DNA of 64,000 nt from Sindora glabra. Lineage: Eukaryota > Streptophyta > Magnoliopsida > Fabales > Fabaceae. Made by a program: the position numbers and the translations under genes. The notes under the pieces were generated by a model that saw nothing but the letters and a program-made list of their open reading frames with translations, ran no database searches and was not told the DNA's origin. Positions within the stretch are counted from its first letter, which is position 1. Each line of letters starts with the position of its first letter. The stretch is taken from contig CM035236.1 of assembly GCA_020226215.1 (NCBI GenBank), positions 49,847,057 to 49,911,056 on the forward strand, read 5' to 3'. Below are positions 25,801 to 39,000 of this stretch, piece after piece.

Positions 25801-28277
25801 TAAGGTAGATTATGACAATTTTCATCCAATTAGTATTTTATTCTATTTTCTTTCTTACAAATTTGGATTATTATTTTCTTTTTCTCTTAGTCATTTTCTT
25901 GTCACATTGGAGAGAAATAGATACAAGATTTTTATGCACAATGAAATTCTAAATTTTTTATGAATAATAAGACTCATACAAAATTTTGTTTGCATTTTTC
26001 TAATGTGATAAGAAAATGAGCAAAGAAAAGAGATAATCTAAATACTGATAAAGTACTCATGCTTTCAATATTGCAACTGATAAAACTAAAAATTCATGCT
26101 TTCCTTATGAAGTTCCTTCAGCTTTTTGAAGTTGATCATCTTTTTGGGAGGTAAAATGAACCTTTTAACATTGTTTATATAGGTTTAAATGTTATTTATG
26201 ACATCATTTAATTCAACCATTAGTTTAACCTATTGAACAAATCAAATCATTTTCAAAAAAAAATTTCAATTTGTTATTTGATCCAATTTTTAATTGATCT
26301 ACACTCAAGTCTCCTTGTTCATTGAATTGCACACTTTTTAATCAATAATACTATATGCACCAATAATGGAATCTAAAATTGATTTTTGAATATAAATAAG
26401 AGTTGTTATTAAATATAGAATGTTAGTACAAATTTGTAAAACTTAATTCAATAGATATAAAGGATTTGGAATTCAATTTCAAATCTTATTTCAGTAACAA
26501 TAGCATTTTTGTTTTCTAATGTTCTTAGTGTTCTACTATGTTTTTTGTTTAATCATGTTTTTTGATTATGTTGGTTGATATTTTATTGCTTGTAATATAT
26601 ATCCGTAAGTATATATATCTTTAGTGCTTACAACAAATTCATATACATTTGTGTATCACATATCATATGTACTCATAATTCCAATGATGGATATGAAAAG
26701 TGGTGGCAATGATTGTAGTGGTAACAGTGGCAATACTGGCAGCAAATGTGGTGGTAGAGATTACAACAAAGCTAATGGTAGTGGGGACACAATGAAAACA
26801 TTAGGAAACGAAAATAGCTAAATTTCCAAGGAGGCATTTAAGACAATTCCAGGACCTACTTTGTGGAACTTCATGCTACTAAAAAGACTAATGAAAGCAA
26901 TGTCAATAAAGAATAGTTATGTTTTTTGTACTTGTAAATGGTTTTATGTTAATATTGTGAAAACAAGGGAGGATAGTTTGGAAATCTAATCTAATGAACC
27001 ACATCCTTTAAACTCTATCATCAATACTTATTAATATTTTGTTGTATAGTGCCATCCTCATGACGAACTTTTACCTTAGTTCTATGGTTCATGTTTGTTT
27101 ATTCCTTTTATTTGAATGGAATTTATGTTTCTTATACTATATTCTCATTTGTTGCTATTTTGAACCAAATTCCATTTAAGAAAAATAGGATAATTTTCTA
27201 TTTGTATCTTTGTCCTATTAAAATTTGAATTTGAATTAGATAATGGATCCAATATAATCAAATCACATTATATGTGTGTGTGTGTATATATATATATCTT
27301 ATTATTTAATATTGCAATTATGTTAAACTTATCATTAATATCGATTTTGTTTTATAAATATCTGTACTATATTAAGTGCGTTATGAGAGAGGATTTATTT
27401 TTGTAACCCTTGTTGAGCATACTTATACTTAAGTACTTATAATTTTTTTTACTATTTTAGTAAAATTATTTGTAATGAAAGTCAAAGTGCATATATATAT
27501 TGATATTTTTAGTATATTTTAAAGGTGGGATTGATAACTATTTGTCATTTGAATTCTTTCTCTTGTATTTTTGTCAGTTTTATCTACCATTTTCACCTAT
27601 GGATTAGGATAAAGGCCAAATTATATTAAATATCTATGTCTTGCTTAAGTGCAAAGCTACATTAAGCTTTAAGATCATTTTAGCCACCCTAAACTTAAGG
27701 AAATTTTTAAAAAATTTCCCTATGCTTTTTTTAATTTTTTAAAAAATTCATGTTTAGCCTCTTCCAAAATTTAAGAATTTTTTACATAAATTCTTAATAA
27801 ATTCTATTTCAGTCCTTCAGTTATTTTGTGCTAGCTTCACCTCTGATCTTACTATTTACTGCACCAGAGTTTCCTAAAAAAGTTATATGCCTTGCTTTGC
27901 TGAGTTTAAGTTCTATTTCAAGTGCTGAATGGTTCTAGTTTTTTGTTCAGGTTGATCATTATTAGTTTTAATTTTGTGTTAAGTTTGACTAAAAAAGTAA
28001 CAACACAAAAAACTATCTGAATGGACTAATTAAATTTATTTAATATTGTGTTGTAATGGTTAAAGTAATTTTATGCCTAAAAAAAGGTTATATGATATCT
28101 TGATTAAAACTAGAGTCAAGTATACATTTTAAAAATAGCTCATGCTTGTTTAAAATAAAAAAGACTCTACTGACTTGTTCCTTACTTTTTTTTCCCATGT
28201 GTTGAAAATGTTTTTTTAGTATACATATTTTATTTTTTTTAAGTAAGAAGAACATAATCCGAAAAAAATAAAGCAAG

Positions 28278-28572
28278 ACTAAAATCCTATTTTAGTTCTT
28301 GTGAAATTCAATGTCTATCAATTTCATTCTTGACAAAAAATTTGTATCAATTTAGTCCCTATAAAATTAAAAATCATCAAATTTTAATCCTTCCATATAA
28401 TTTTCATATATTTTTTTCTAATTAAAAATTTGTACATAAATCGTATAAAAACTAAACGAAAAGACTAAAATTTAATGATTTTTAATCTTACAGGGATTGA
28501 ATTAATACAAACTTTGTTATGGACAAAATTAATAGAAATTGAATTCTACAGGGACTAAAATAGGTTTTTAGT
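28278..28572. mobile_element. 295-bp palindromic MITE
   Basis: The left end actaaaatcctattttagt pairs with the right end, whose reverse complement is actaaaaacctattttagt. The inverted similarity runs through most of the element (gaattcaat, aattaaaaatcatcaaatttta and their complements). There is no coding capacity. I could not define a target duplication, so the superfamily is left open. Confidence 0.75.
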
Positions 28573-29222
28573 TTAAAATTAATTATAAATAAATAACTCT
28601 AGGAGAATAGACCACAATAACATCACCTAATGCCAACAAATAGAAATTAAAAGGAGGTTTAGTGTCATAACCTAATTTCTATCCACTTATGTGACCACTA
28701 AGAAGACATCCCCCCAAACATCCTCCTAACCTTTACTTAAATCACAATTACTAATACTTGTTATTTTCTATAATGCATGAAACTTAGGAAGGCTTTCTGT
28801 TAATAAATGACTTAGGACTAATGTAGTAATATTATCAATTAAATTCTAAAAACTTATTTTCTTAACAAATGGCCATTACGGCAGTAAGTTACGAGAGGAA
28901 AAATCACTAAAAAATTGAATCACTTTTAAAATCATTTTATGCAACTGTATTTGTAAAAATTTTCTGAAATGTTAGTTTGAAAACCTTCCCTCAAATACAT
29001 TGAGGTGAAATGTATCAAATGGGATGTTAGGACCCACTATAGCCATAATTGGCATAGAACCATTCTCGAATGGTCCTACTAGCCTTATCTATATTGTTTC
29101 CCTTTAATATCAAAAGAATTATCTTTTTTATTTCTTTTATTCATTAGGAGAATCAAATAACACTCTATTTTCAAGCAATTCATTCACAATTTAAACTCTA
29201 TTTGCAAAAGAATAATTAAGCT

Positions 29223-29900
29223 CACTACCACATAATTGTCTTTTAATGTTGGTATATCAACATCAATTACAATGAAAACTAACATAAATAATGGCATTGA
29301 GGTATTTTTGAAAATAAGTGTATGTTAATTGAAATAATTAACCGACATTATAGATCCAAAATATCTAATAGGTGGTTTTATGAAAACTTAAGGCGATTAT
29401 TATTTACAACTGATATCTATTATAACTTACAAGTTAGTATAAACTTGTCAATGTCTAAAGTTTGTTTAAACTTAGCCAACATTTAAAATTATGTAAATTG
29501 TTGCTTACTTTTAAAAAATGTGATACATATGCGCTTTGACGTCCACTAATTAATGTCACTTAAATAGGAAACTGATATATATAATGGGGTGGTAATATTT
29601 TTGAAAATATGCATAATAGTTTTCTACATTGGTTATTAGAGAACTAATATCAAAATAAAGGAGAATAATTTATTTACAAAATTAGGATATAGTTAACAAG
29701 TCAGTTTTTTTATAAAACTAACATATTAATAACTTTCTATGTTAGTTATTAAAGAACCAATGTCACAAAAAGGAAGAATTAGTTTAGAAAATTAAGATAT
29801 AGTTAACATGTTAGTTTTTTTTATAAAACCAACATCTAAATTTGAAAATGAAATCACCCAAAACATCGATTTTTCATAAAAAAGTTATATGTTTTTTTTC
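29223..29900 (+). mobile_element. Possible CACTA-type transposon end
   Basis: A terminal-looking cactaccacataattg is followed by tcttttaatgttggtat and by several short direct and inverted motifs (gttagttattaaagaac, ggttattagagaacta, aaaaccaacatctaa). That layout resembles the CACTA terminus plus subterminal repeats seen in plant En/Spm elements. No opposite end or transposase was identified, so this is probably an orphan or heavily decayed end. Confidence 0.35.
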
Positions 29901-30718
29901 CATGAAACCTTAGATATTAGTTCACAAAACAACTAATATCTAAAATCATAAGAATGGAGATACTTTTACATTATAATTACAAAGCAAGTCTTATTTTTCC
30001 CTCATTATCATTTTTACTCTCCCCCTTATTTGGTTGCAAGTTTGTTATCTATCTCCATCCAACTCCTTTTGTAGAACACTATATCTCACTTTGTTCTCTA
30101 TTATAAGTTAGTAAGCTATCAATAATTCTTTAACTAGCATTGAGTATAAAGTAAGATCAAAATATAAGATGTGCCTTTTTTGCTTCTATTTCTTAGATCT
30201 TCTTTTTCATTTATTTCATTTTTTGCATAGGTTTTTTTTAAAGATTTCTAACATATTTTCACTAGTGAATTACCTATACTTCTTCAACTAACATTAAGTA
30301 TGAAGTTAGTTCAAAACATGAAAAGTATTTTTTCTTGCTTTTATTTCTCAAATCTTCATTTTTTTTTCTATTTCTCTCATTTTTTGCATAGATTTTTTAA
30401 GAGATTTTTAGTCATATTAGTATTTGAACCGTAAATAATATGAATTTATATGAAAAGAGAGAGAGATGTAAAAGATTAAATAAATAAAAAATTCATAAAG
30501 TGTATAGTAGTAAGAAATAAAATATATAGTCAAGTAAATTAATTTCATTAAATAAATATTTAATTTATTTAAAATATTATTATAGTAAAAAAACTTATAT
30601 TTTATTATATTTATATTACTTAGCAATATTTAAATTGTAAATAATATAAGTAAATAAAAAATAATGTATAAAAAGTTTGAAAAAATATATAAAACAAAGT
30701 GAATTGGTAGGAAAATTT

Positions 30719-33700
30719 TTCCTTAAAATCCAAGACGTGTAATAAGAAAAATAAGCAATTCCCTTTTCCAAAAAAAAAATGCTAAAATCTTAATAGGTAT
30801 AGATTTTTTTGACCAAATTTTAATTTTTTCTTAGAGACTATATAAGTTCAATAAAATTAATATTAGATTCTTGTTAGTATCCTCTTACTTAATACCCTGT
30901 ACATATTATGATTTCTATTGAGAAATGATATACGAATCTCATAAGGAAGATGAATCTATAATAAAAAATCAATTTGAAAAAGGTGAAAGAAACTTAAAAA
31001 GACATTAAAAAATAATAAAATGTAATATCGGTTTAAATGATTTCATAAAAGATGTGAAATTTTATTAAACTTAATATATAGTTTGTTCCATTCACTAAGA
31101 TAAAATTTGGTTATTATCATAAAAGTTATAATGGACTTATTAATTTGTAAACTTGTACAATATATAAATAAGAGTTTTATCTTCAATATTTTATCTCATG
31201 AACCTACATGAATTAATACTAAAATTTTAGTTTGAAAGGTTGACTAAAACTTTAAAAAATTTTATGAAATTATAAAGAGAAATGATGAAAATGGATGGCT
31301 ATTTGACCTTGATGTTAGACATGTAAAATAGGCTTATTGCCTACAAGCTTATGCGGGCTCCTGCAGGTGCAAGGCAATCCAGACCCTAAAAAATGAGGCT
31401 CATTATATAATGGCTTAATATAATTTTTGTAAATTTATTTAACTAACTCATTACATAAAATAAAATAATTAATTAATTATAATTTATAAAAAATATTTTT
31501 AATCTAACTCAATTTAATATCCCATTGAAGATATTTTTCTCAATTTTTAGAGCTTGAATTTTTTATTTTTTTATGTGTCATTATAATGATTTAATTATTT
31601 TTAAGAGTTAAAAAAAAAGGTGCAGGCTATTTGTGGGCAACCCAAGATCCTTCGCAATGCCAATTTGCGGGCTTACGTGAGTGGGCCCATGCAAGCCTAA
31701 GCCAAGTGGGCCCGCCCTACCCCGCCCCCGCCTGCTTGCCTGCCCGGCCCCTGCCCGCTTGCCTGCCCGCCCTGATTTACAACATTACTTGATGTATTGT
31801 TAGGTGGGACTTTTCTCTTCAATGTTAATATTTATTATCACAAGTTAGAAAATGAAAGTCATAGCTACTTTATACTAAGCATGATTTATGATATGCAAAA
31901 AAATTGAGCCTTTTATTTTGGAGTCTTCATTTTATCAAGTGAGTGAAAATATTACTTTTATTTGACATTAAAAATCCAATCACTTAATGCATTTTATTTA
32001 CTCCCTAAATTTTTGAACTTATTTTGTCTTCCATTACTTGCAAGGAAGCAATTTTTAAAGCTTCATTTCTCTATTAAATAATTCTGCCAATGTAATGTTC
32101 TCCTGACCTCTCAACATATGCTACTCCTAAATCTTTGATTTATTCTTAATTTTCTACTGATATTAGTACTTTACAATATTTTTTAGCAATATAATGACTT
32201 CCTTATTTTGTTGAATATAATATGCAAATCTCTTACAGATTACATTTTTTTAAACCATTGTGATTATGAGTTGTCAAATGTGTTCTTTTATAATTTTGAT
32301 ATCTAAATCAATTTTGTTATTTCAAGTTGAATATGATCATTGCAAATGTAGGATACCTTCTCTTTCCCTTATGATATAAATGTCTTAGACTTTTTTAATA
32401 GCTTAACCCTATTGAAAAAATCCAATAATGATAAAGAAGCATATAATTAACCTATTTCCAATCCTTTCAGCCAATAAATGTCATGCAAGGTGAAAATATT
32501 TATTAAGAGAGAAAAACCAATTGAAAGGTCACTGCAATATTAGTTCTTGAATTATTAAATAGTATTTGATTTTTATTTGTAAGGTCATATAATGTGCCAA
32601 TTGTATACATTCCTAAGCATTCAATGCATTATTTATTTTAAAGGTTCTATTTCATATAACAAATAAAGCAACTTATAATTTATTAACATATTCGATAAGT
32701 TATAAACTAACTTTTAGAGGTGTTTTACATATTAGTTTATTAGAAAAATAAGTTTTAATTTAATAAATTACTTTGAGTAACTTATAACTTATGATTAAAT
32801 AGCTTTTAATAGTTTTTTTTAAATATATCTTTTTTTATTAATTTATAATTCATACTTTAATAAATAATTATATTTTTTATTTTAATAATAAATAAAAATT
32901 AATTAATTAAGTAAATATATAATATCATAAATTTTGTATAAATAATTAAATAAAAAATAAGCAATTAAATAAATAAATATGTAATGTCATAAATTATAGT
33001 TAATTAAATTTTTGATAATTATATTCTTTCCCTAATCATTAAATAAATAAAAATAAGTATGTAAATAAATAAATGTATGATGTCATAAATTATGAAGTTA
33101 AATAACATGATAAAGAGCACAATTTTAATACCATTATTACATTCCTTTAATTGTAATCATATAAAAGTTAATGGCCAACAACTGTAAATAATAGCAAGAA
33201 GATACATTTACCATCTTGAATTTTTTTTCACTTCAAATCTATGGACAAGACAATACAAATAACAAAAAATAGAAAATCATAAAAAGAACTTCAATGATAG
33301 CAAAAAACTTAATTATTTTTATGTTGTAATAAAAGTAGAAATACCAAAAGTCAAATTTTGTGAAATCTATATTTTAAATTTTAAATAAATTTAGGCCTTT
33401 ATTAGTAGAATTTCAAGCATTTATCAATAGAATTTTCAAGAATGCAAAAATTGAACTTAAGTGTAAACTATATCTATTACAAATTGCAACAAATCAAGAT
33501 TGAAAAAATATTAGTAACTTTCCTAAGTGCTTTGCCTTTAATAAGACATTAGTGTCCAAATTATAATTAATTATAACCTAAAATCATATCAAATGTAATT
33601 AATTATAAAATGACAAATTCCCTTATGTAGTTAGCTAAGATAATGTGATTAGTAAATTGAAAATGATTTAAAGATTATGGTTAAGTATAAAATGGAAAGG

Positions 33701-33719
33701 ATAATTTTTAGCCTACCGT
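30719..33719. other. Intergenic DNA with repeat fragments
   Basis: No gene is visible. Contents are a GC-rich repeat (31316-31775) and an AT-rich stretch at about 32640-33180 with repeated ataaattat/ttataagtt motifs that may be a worn MITE. Confidence 0.5.
31316..31775. repeat. Repeat with strikingly GC-rich end
   Basis: Starts near gtaaaataggcttattgcc and ends in a C/G-dense block (31680-31775) built from gcccgcc, cttgcctgcccg and ccctgcccgc motifs. The middle is AT-rich. The ends share tgcgggct/tttgcgggctt and aagcttatg/aagcctaag words, suggesting a small dispersed element. No target duplication was found. Confidence 0.45.
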
Positions 33720-35196
33720 ATTAAAAAAAGCTTTCTGAAATCTTTTGCAGCATTGATTGCAACCAATGTCAATCCTTATCACTAAGCCAAAAAACTTCCA
33801 TCATTTCAAAGATATTAAAAACCAAAGTAGATCGGGAGTTAAATAGTTGCAACGGAATTTAACCAATCCTAGCCAAAGATTCATGCGAAATGATTAGATC
33901 AGGACAAGAATTTAGTCATTATCTTCTGTAGACGCTTTAAAGGCTTGATTGTTAATCTTTTTTTTTTACTTGCTTTCAATCAAAAACTCTAAAGTATCTA
34001 CATGAACCCACGAATCACCAGTAAACGTCCTGTGGCTATTGATTGGAATTCTCTTTCTTTACCTTGTAATGCTAGCTATGCCCCCTCTAAAGTTATGGTT
34101 AAAGAGAGTTGTTAGGGTTTTCTGTGTTATTTTAGGATGTATGAATAATAAAATATTAAGACCTAACATGCCTATTTAAGTAGATACAAAGAAAATCCTA
34201 ACTAATTTGGTTTTGTTCTATGTATAATTATGGGCTTATAATTGAGCATTATAATTATAACATTAAATTCTCATATACTATGCCTAAATAATTTAATCCA
34301 TCAATTCCAAATCTGCTAGATTCTGTGTATGATTTTATAAGCTTTTATTACATTGATAATTATCATAAATTATATTAATGATCATAAATAATAAGTAGTG
34401 TCTAGCAACACATCATTATTACCTAAATAATAAGAAAATCAGTAATTTGATTGAACCTATACATGTAATCATTACCTATGACTTTTTATCCTAGACATCT
34501 AGATTGAACATAAGACATAAACCGTGTCATTTTTATATAACCTAATTTAAAAATTTCCTAATTCCTAAGTAAGTTAACTAAAGTAAATATAATTAACATC
34601 CCATGTTAATCCATCTGAGCATAGTCATGCATTTTTCTTAACCTTACTTAATCAAGGGGCTCATAGATGTCATTTAATTTATATACGAGGGACAAATTTT
34701 ATCTTGACTACACAAATTTCTCTGTATAATATGTGATATATTCAATAACTACCCTTACATTCACTCAACCATGAGTGACATAAAGCAATATCAAAATGTG
34801 AAACTTATATATAGGGAACCTTAGCAATCTCATATCAAAGGACCATATTAATAATGATCAGTAAGAATCACTCATGATACTTATATAATGATTCATGTAG
34901 TGTTCTTAAGGTAGGTTGATCTAGTACACAAGTTCTCTAACTTGTACTCATGTGTAGACTTAATATCTCATATAAGTTACCACACATACTAGTCTTAATA
35001 TATCAATGTAACTCAATCCATAATGATACATAATTAGAGACATTTAAAAATATAATTATTCAAAGGTTATTATTATAATTAAATATACTATGCAAAAAAT
35101 ATATATATAAATATGATAATTAGAATTGCTTTTGAAATAACATGATTTAAATTTACAATCATCTATATGATTAGTTTTAGGGCATATACACTAATA
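33720..35196 (-). mobile_element. Probable solo LTR of a copia-type retrotransposon (reverse orientation)
   Basis: Read on the minus strand from 35196 it begins tattagtgtatatgccctaa and continues with long non-coding, LTR-like sequence. From memory this resembles a family of plant copia LTRs that begin with a TGTTAG...GCCCTAAA motif. A second TGTTAGGG-type boundary (tgttagggttttctgtg on the + strand) lies at 34110. It may be either the true end of the LTR or an internal site, so the minus-strand end is uncertain between 33720 and 34110. There is no internal coding region, partner LTR or clear target duplication. Confidence 0.4.
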
Positions 35197-36152
35197 GTAA
35201 AAAAGGGAAAAAAAGACTAATTTAAATATTCTTCTTAAATTTAAACTTGTAAAATGCATATATAGCCCTCTAAATTACTTCAAAATGAAAGCATTTTTGT
35301 CTAATTTTTCCATTTTAGCTAAACACTCAATGTTAAAAATTGAGGTACTACAAGAAAAAAAAGTTATTAATATTAGAGAAAAGCATCAATCCTTAATTAG
35401 AAGATTATATTGAGCTTTAACAAAAATGAGATATAATAGAAATACACTCATATCAAAGATAAAAAATAAGGCAAAACTTAAGAAGCAAATAAAGGACATT
35501 AAACTACTTGCTTAGAAACCAAAAGAAAAACATAAGTAAAAGATAGCAAGGCATGTAGAATTGATGGTAAAATGCAATGAAAATCAAAGTCATATTATTA
35601 TAAAACTTGGGCAACTTGTAACAACAAACTAAAAGAAATTAACTAAATTTTTTTGACAATTTTAAAGAAAATTAAGGGGGTTTTTAATAGTTTAATGTAA
35701 AATATGAAACCTTCATTTTTGTAATCTATCTTAATTATAATATATATTTAGGAGGGAGAAACCTTATGTAGTGAATCGTGAATGATACTATAGTTGTAAA
35801 TAAAAATAAAAAAGACTATAATAGCTTGAAAAGAAAGAAGCCTCCTAATGAGAAAAAAAACTATCAATTTATATTTTTAGCATTATTATATAGCAAAGAA
35901 AGAAAGAGAACATACAATGTTTGTATAGTGCATAATACGAGCATCAGGAAATTTTATTGTCATTGTTACCATTGAAATTGTCATTAGATATAACCTAAAT
36001 TCTTAGAGTGATGTATACACAACTCAATTTCATGTAAAAACACTTTGCATAGCAAATTAAATGGATACTAATAGTTTTTCGTACATGTTGATCATATAAT
36101 CTTGTCAGCAACTTAACCTGCAAATTGTGAGAAGTTAGTAGCATCAAGTAAT

Positions 36153-36231
36153 ATATACATATGTATGTATGTATGTATGAATGTATATATACATGTATAT
36201 ACATGTATATATATATATATGTATATATAAT
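36153..36231. repeat. (TATG)n/(TA)n microsatellite
   Basis: Four consecutive tatg units, then mixed tata/catg and (TA)n repeats. An 83-codon minus-strand frame across it (Tyr/Ile repeats) is an artefact of the repeat. Confidence 0.9.
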
Positions 36232-37377
36232 GGCAATAGAAGGCACAATTTTTTTCTTTATTTGCTTATGCTTGTTTCATTATTATAAATCATTACAATT
36301 CTAGCTTTCAATATATAAACACAATAAAACAAATATACTATCCCACATGAACATAGTGATTATCAGTGAATACCAAAAATATCTAAAGTACATTTGTCAC
36401 AAAGATCAATATAAAATTAGCAACTACCATAAATGTCATGAGAACACAAACAAAAATTTCCATACAATTGAAACCTATTAGAATTGTTTAATAAGGATTA
36501 GGTTCATTGAAATCTTTGCAAAAATAAACTTTTCCATAAATTCACAAAGCTTTATAATCCAAAACATAAAATTTTTATTACTATTTCAATATTAATATCC
36601 CTCTTTTATCTAATGTTTTGGAGGAATGTAAATAAAATATTTATTTATAAATCAAAGTAATTCTTTACTTATAACTAAATATCTTAAATTTTCCTATGCT
36701 TTGCACACTTGCTAAGATAAACTCGAGTATAGACATAATATGATTTAATAAATATTAGCACTTGATAGGACTTTTTAAATTATTTGGATTGATAAAAAAA
36801 ATTAAGAGCTAACATGCTTTTTTTTATGATATACAATGCATTTATCCACTTGTAAATACATACATCTATTTTAAAATAAAAATTAAGCTTACACTTTAAT
36901 TAGCTCAATATTTAAGTTGTTCAGAGGATGAAGTAGAATGTATGAGTATTTTCTTACTACTACATACATTTTCAGCTATGTGTTAATAGAAGACATAAGA
37001 ATGTAACCAACCTAATTACTACACTTATAGATATCTATAACTTGGTGTCAAACTAATATAAGGATACAAAACCAAACTAATATATAAGTCAAAAGTCTAA
37101 TAATTTTTTATTTTTGTTAATGTATTCATATTAGGCATCAATTCTAAAATACTATAATGAAGAAGATTCAAAATTAAAAAAAATTAGATTTATATACAAA
37201 TAAATACGAAACAGGGCAATATAAATAGTTTGACACTATTGTTACTATTTAACATAAACATTTTGAGGTAGATAAATCTTGACTAAATGGAGTAAGTTTT
37301 TAAACATTAGTAAGAGCGGCATCTTGTTAATGGTATATAATTTAACTATGTACCTCTTAAGTTGTCCAATTACTATA

Positions 37378-37561
37378 TTAAATCTAAACCAAATTATTCA
37401 ATTAAGAGAGGCATACTTGTGGATGCCTAGAGTATATTAAATCTAAACCAAATTATTCAATTACTATATTAAGTTGTCCAATTACTATATTCTCATAAAG
37501 TAACAAAAAAATCTAAACCAAATTATTCAATTAAGAGAGGCATACTTGTGGATGCCTAAAG
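37378..37561. repeat. Short direct repeats, partly duplicated
   Basis: aatctaaaccaaattattca occurs three times (about 37381, 37439 and 37510). The first and third are followed by attaagagaggcatacttgt and ggatgcct. ttgtccaattactatatt also occurs twice. The pattern suggests local slippage or repair duplication. Confidence 0.8.
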
Positions 37562-39000
37562 TAAAATATTAGCCTATAGAAAAAAAATGGAAAATTATGA
37601 ACACTTTCTTAAATCTTGACCTTCATCATGGTTACCACTTTTATTAAATCCATTTTAAAGTATAAGTAATCATCCTAAAAACAAAACACAAACAACAATA
37701 GATAAACATTAGCAAAAGAATGAAAGTTATATAATATCATTATAAAAGCATAAAACAATGGTAGAAGGATGGAGGTTACTACTTCCATGCTTTAAAATGA
37801 ATAGTAACAAACAACTTCAAAGCCTATGTACTTTAAAGTTAAGAATATTTAACTCACAATTATAACTACTAATTCTCTAGTGATTCAAGGTAGTCATGAA
37901 AAGATAACTTGCATGGGCATAAAAGGATAGAGATTACTACCTATAGAATGTAGATTACTTTTAAAAAAGATAACTTCCATGCATTGTTAATCATGATACT
38001 AATTTCAATAACATATTCTAAATTAAAATTAATAAATTTAAAGTATGCTTTTTTTAAGGTTTTAGCCAATGAAAATTGTCATCCCTATTTGATAAACTTT
38101 TAAAAGTTTAGAATCTAAAATCACTTGAATACTATGCTCACTCTCTTTTTGCATCACAATAAGTACATGAATCAAAACTATATGTAGGAAATTTTAATTA
38201 GGATAAATATATCTTTAAATTTACTTAGCAACAAAGGACATGAATGCCAAATTAGTAGAAAGCATTAACTATCAACTATAAGCATCTAAAAGCTTCGATA
38301 AAAAAAGAATATTATGATGCAAAAAATTACAAATATTATATAAAAAATTCAAATTAAAATAATAAGAGAAATGTGCATATCATGACAAAATAACAATGAA
38401 GAAAATTTTTTAATGCACCTCAAGCAAAATGGTTTCAACATTTTGTTAACTTGAAAATAAAAAAGGTTTTGGAACAAAAAACAAAGTAAAAGTAAGAATA
38501 ATGGAGAATGAGATGGAAAGAAATTAAAATTCGCTATCAACATAATTGAACAATGGAAAGTGTGGAAGTATAGGGATTGAAAATTTCCACATTAAAGTTT
38601 CAAATCTTTTATCTATTAGTGAAGTGAGAAGAATATTGATCTAGAAAAAATTATCCATAATGATTTCTTCTAATTTGCCATCCACCCAACTTTGATTTTG
38701 CTTCAACCAACCAAAAGAAGCTACAAAATTGAAAAAAAAAGGTAGTATAAGAGCAAATAAAAAGAGTTTTCTAAAAACTTGATCACAAAATAAGGAAGAG
38801 AGGAAGTGAAGAAAGAAATAATGAAACAAAGGTTTTTGAAATTAAAAAATGGGAGAAAAACTTTAAGGATAAGAGTAGAAGATGATGTTATTCAAATAAA
38901 GTAGTTTGTGCATTTTTTTACATTTAAAATATTATTGGACCTTTCAAATAGTAGCATTAATAGTGGGCTTTTTATAAAGGGTAGACCCAAATAAACTAAA

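Larger units (their letters stand above)
19300..26150 (+). pseudogene. Truncated QSOX pseudogene (tandem duplicate)
   Basis: Exon remnants, matched to the intact locus, are: 1, 19300-19514; 2, 23564-23588; 3, 23933-24025; 4, 24728-24918; 5, 25572-25641; 6, 25736-25804; 7, about 26079-26150. Exon 1 keeps the signal peptide (MSPMYFCWLLFLGLLPLSYA) and the start of the thioredoxin domain. Its splice donor is mutated from TG|GTTAGT to TG|ATTAGT, so reading stops at TGA just after FFAH. In exon 2 the first redox Cys is lost (CPAC has become APAC). The exon 5 acceptor has AA instead of AG, and the exon 7 acceptor is gone. Exons 8-11, encoding the end of the helix-rich region and the whole FAD domain, are absent. 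Exons 3, 4 and 6 remain open and are flanked by intact GT/AG; exon 4 carries 3 extra codons. Shared intron sequence shows a DNA-level duplicate. It could at most make a 71-residue secreted peptide. Confidence 0.92.
26151..30718. other. Intergenic DNA downstream of the QSOX pseudogene
   Basis: QSOX homology ends after exon 7, and exons 8-11 were not found here. A 65-codon frame at 26624-26821 contains a Gly/Asn/Ser-rich run (GNDCSGNSGNTGSKCGGRDY) and then stops; I do not recognise it. A (TG)n-(TA)n tract lies near 27270-27297. A palindromic MITE and a CACTA-like end are listed separately. The whole stretch recurs after the assembly gap at 59426-64000. Confidence 0.6.
35197..38991. other. AT-rich intergenic DNA
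   Basis: No recognisable gene. Includes a TATG/TA microsatellite (about 36153-36231) and a set of short direct repeats at 37380-37561. Frames at 38349-38829 (minus strand) are Phe/Leu-rich reading of AT-rich DNA with no motif. Confidence 0.5.

Noticed and set aside
19300..26150. Interpretation of the first QSOX copy as a retrocopy
   Set aside because: Introns are retained and match those of the intact locus, so it was duplicated as DNA.
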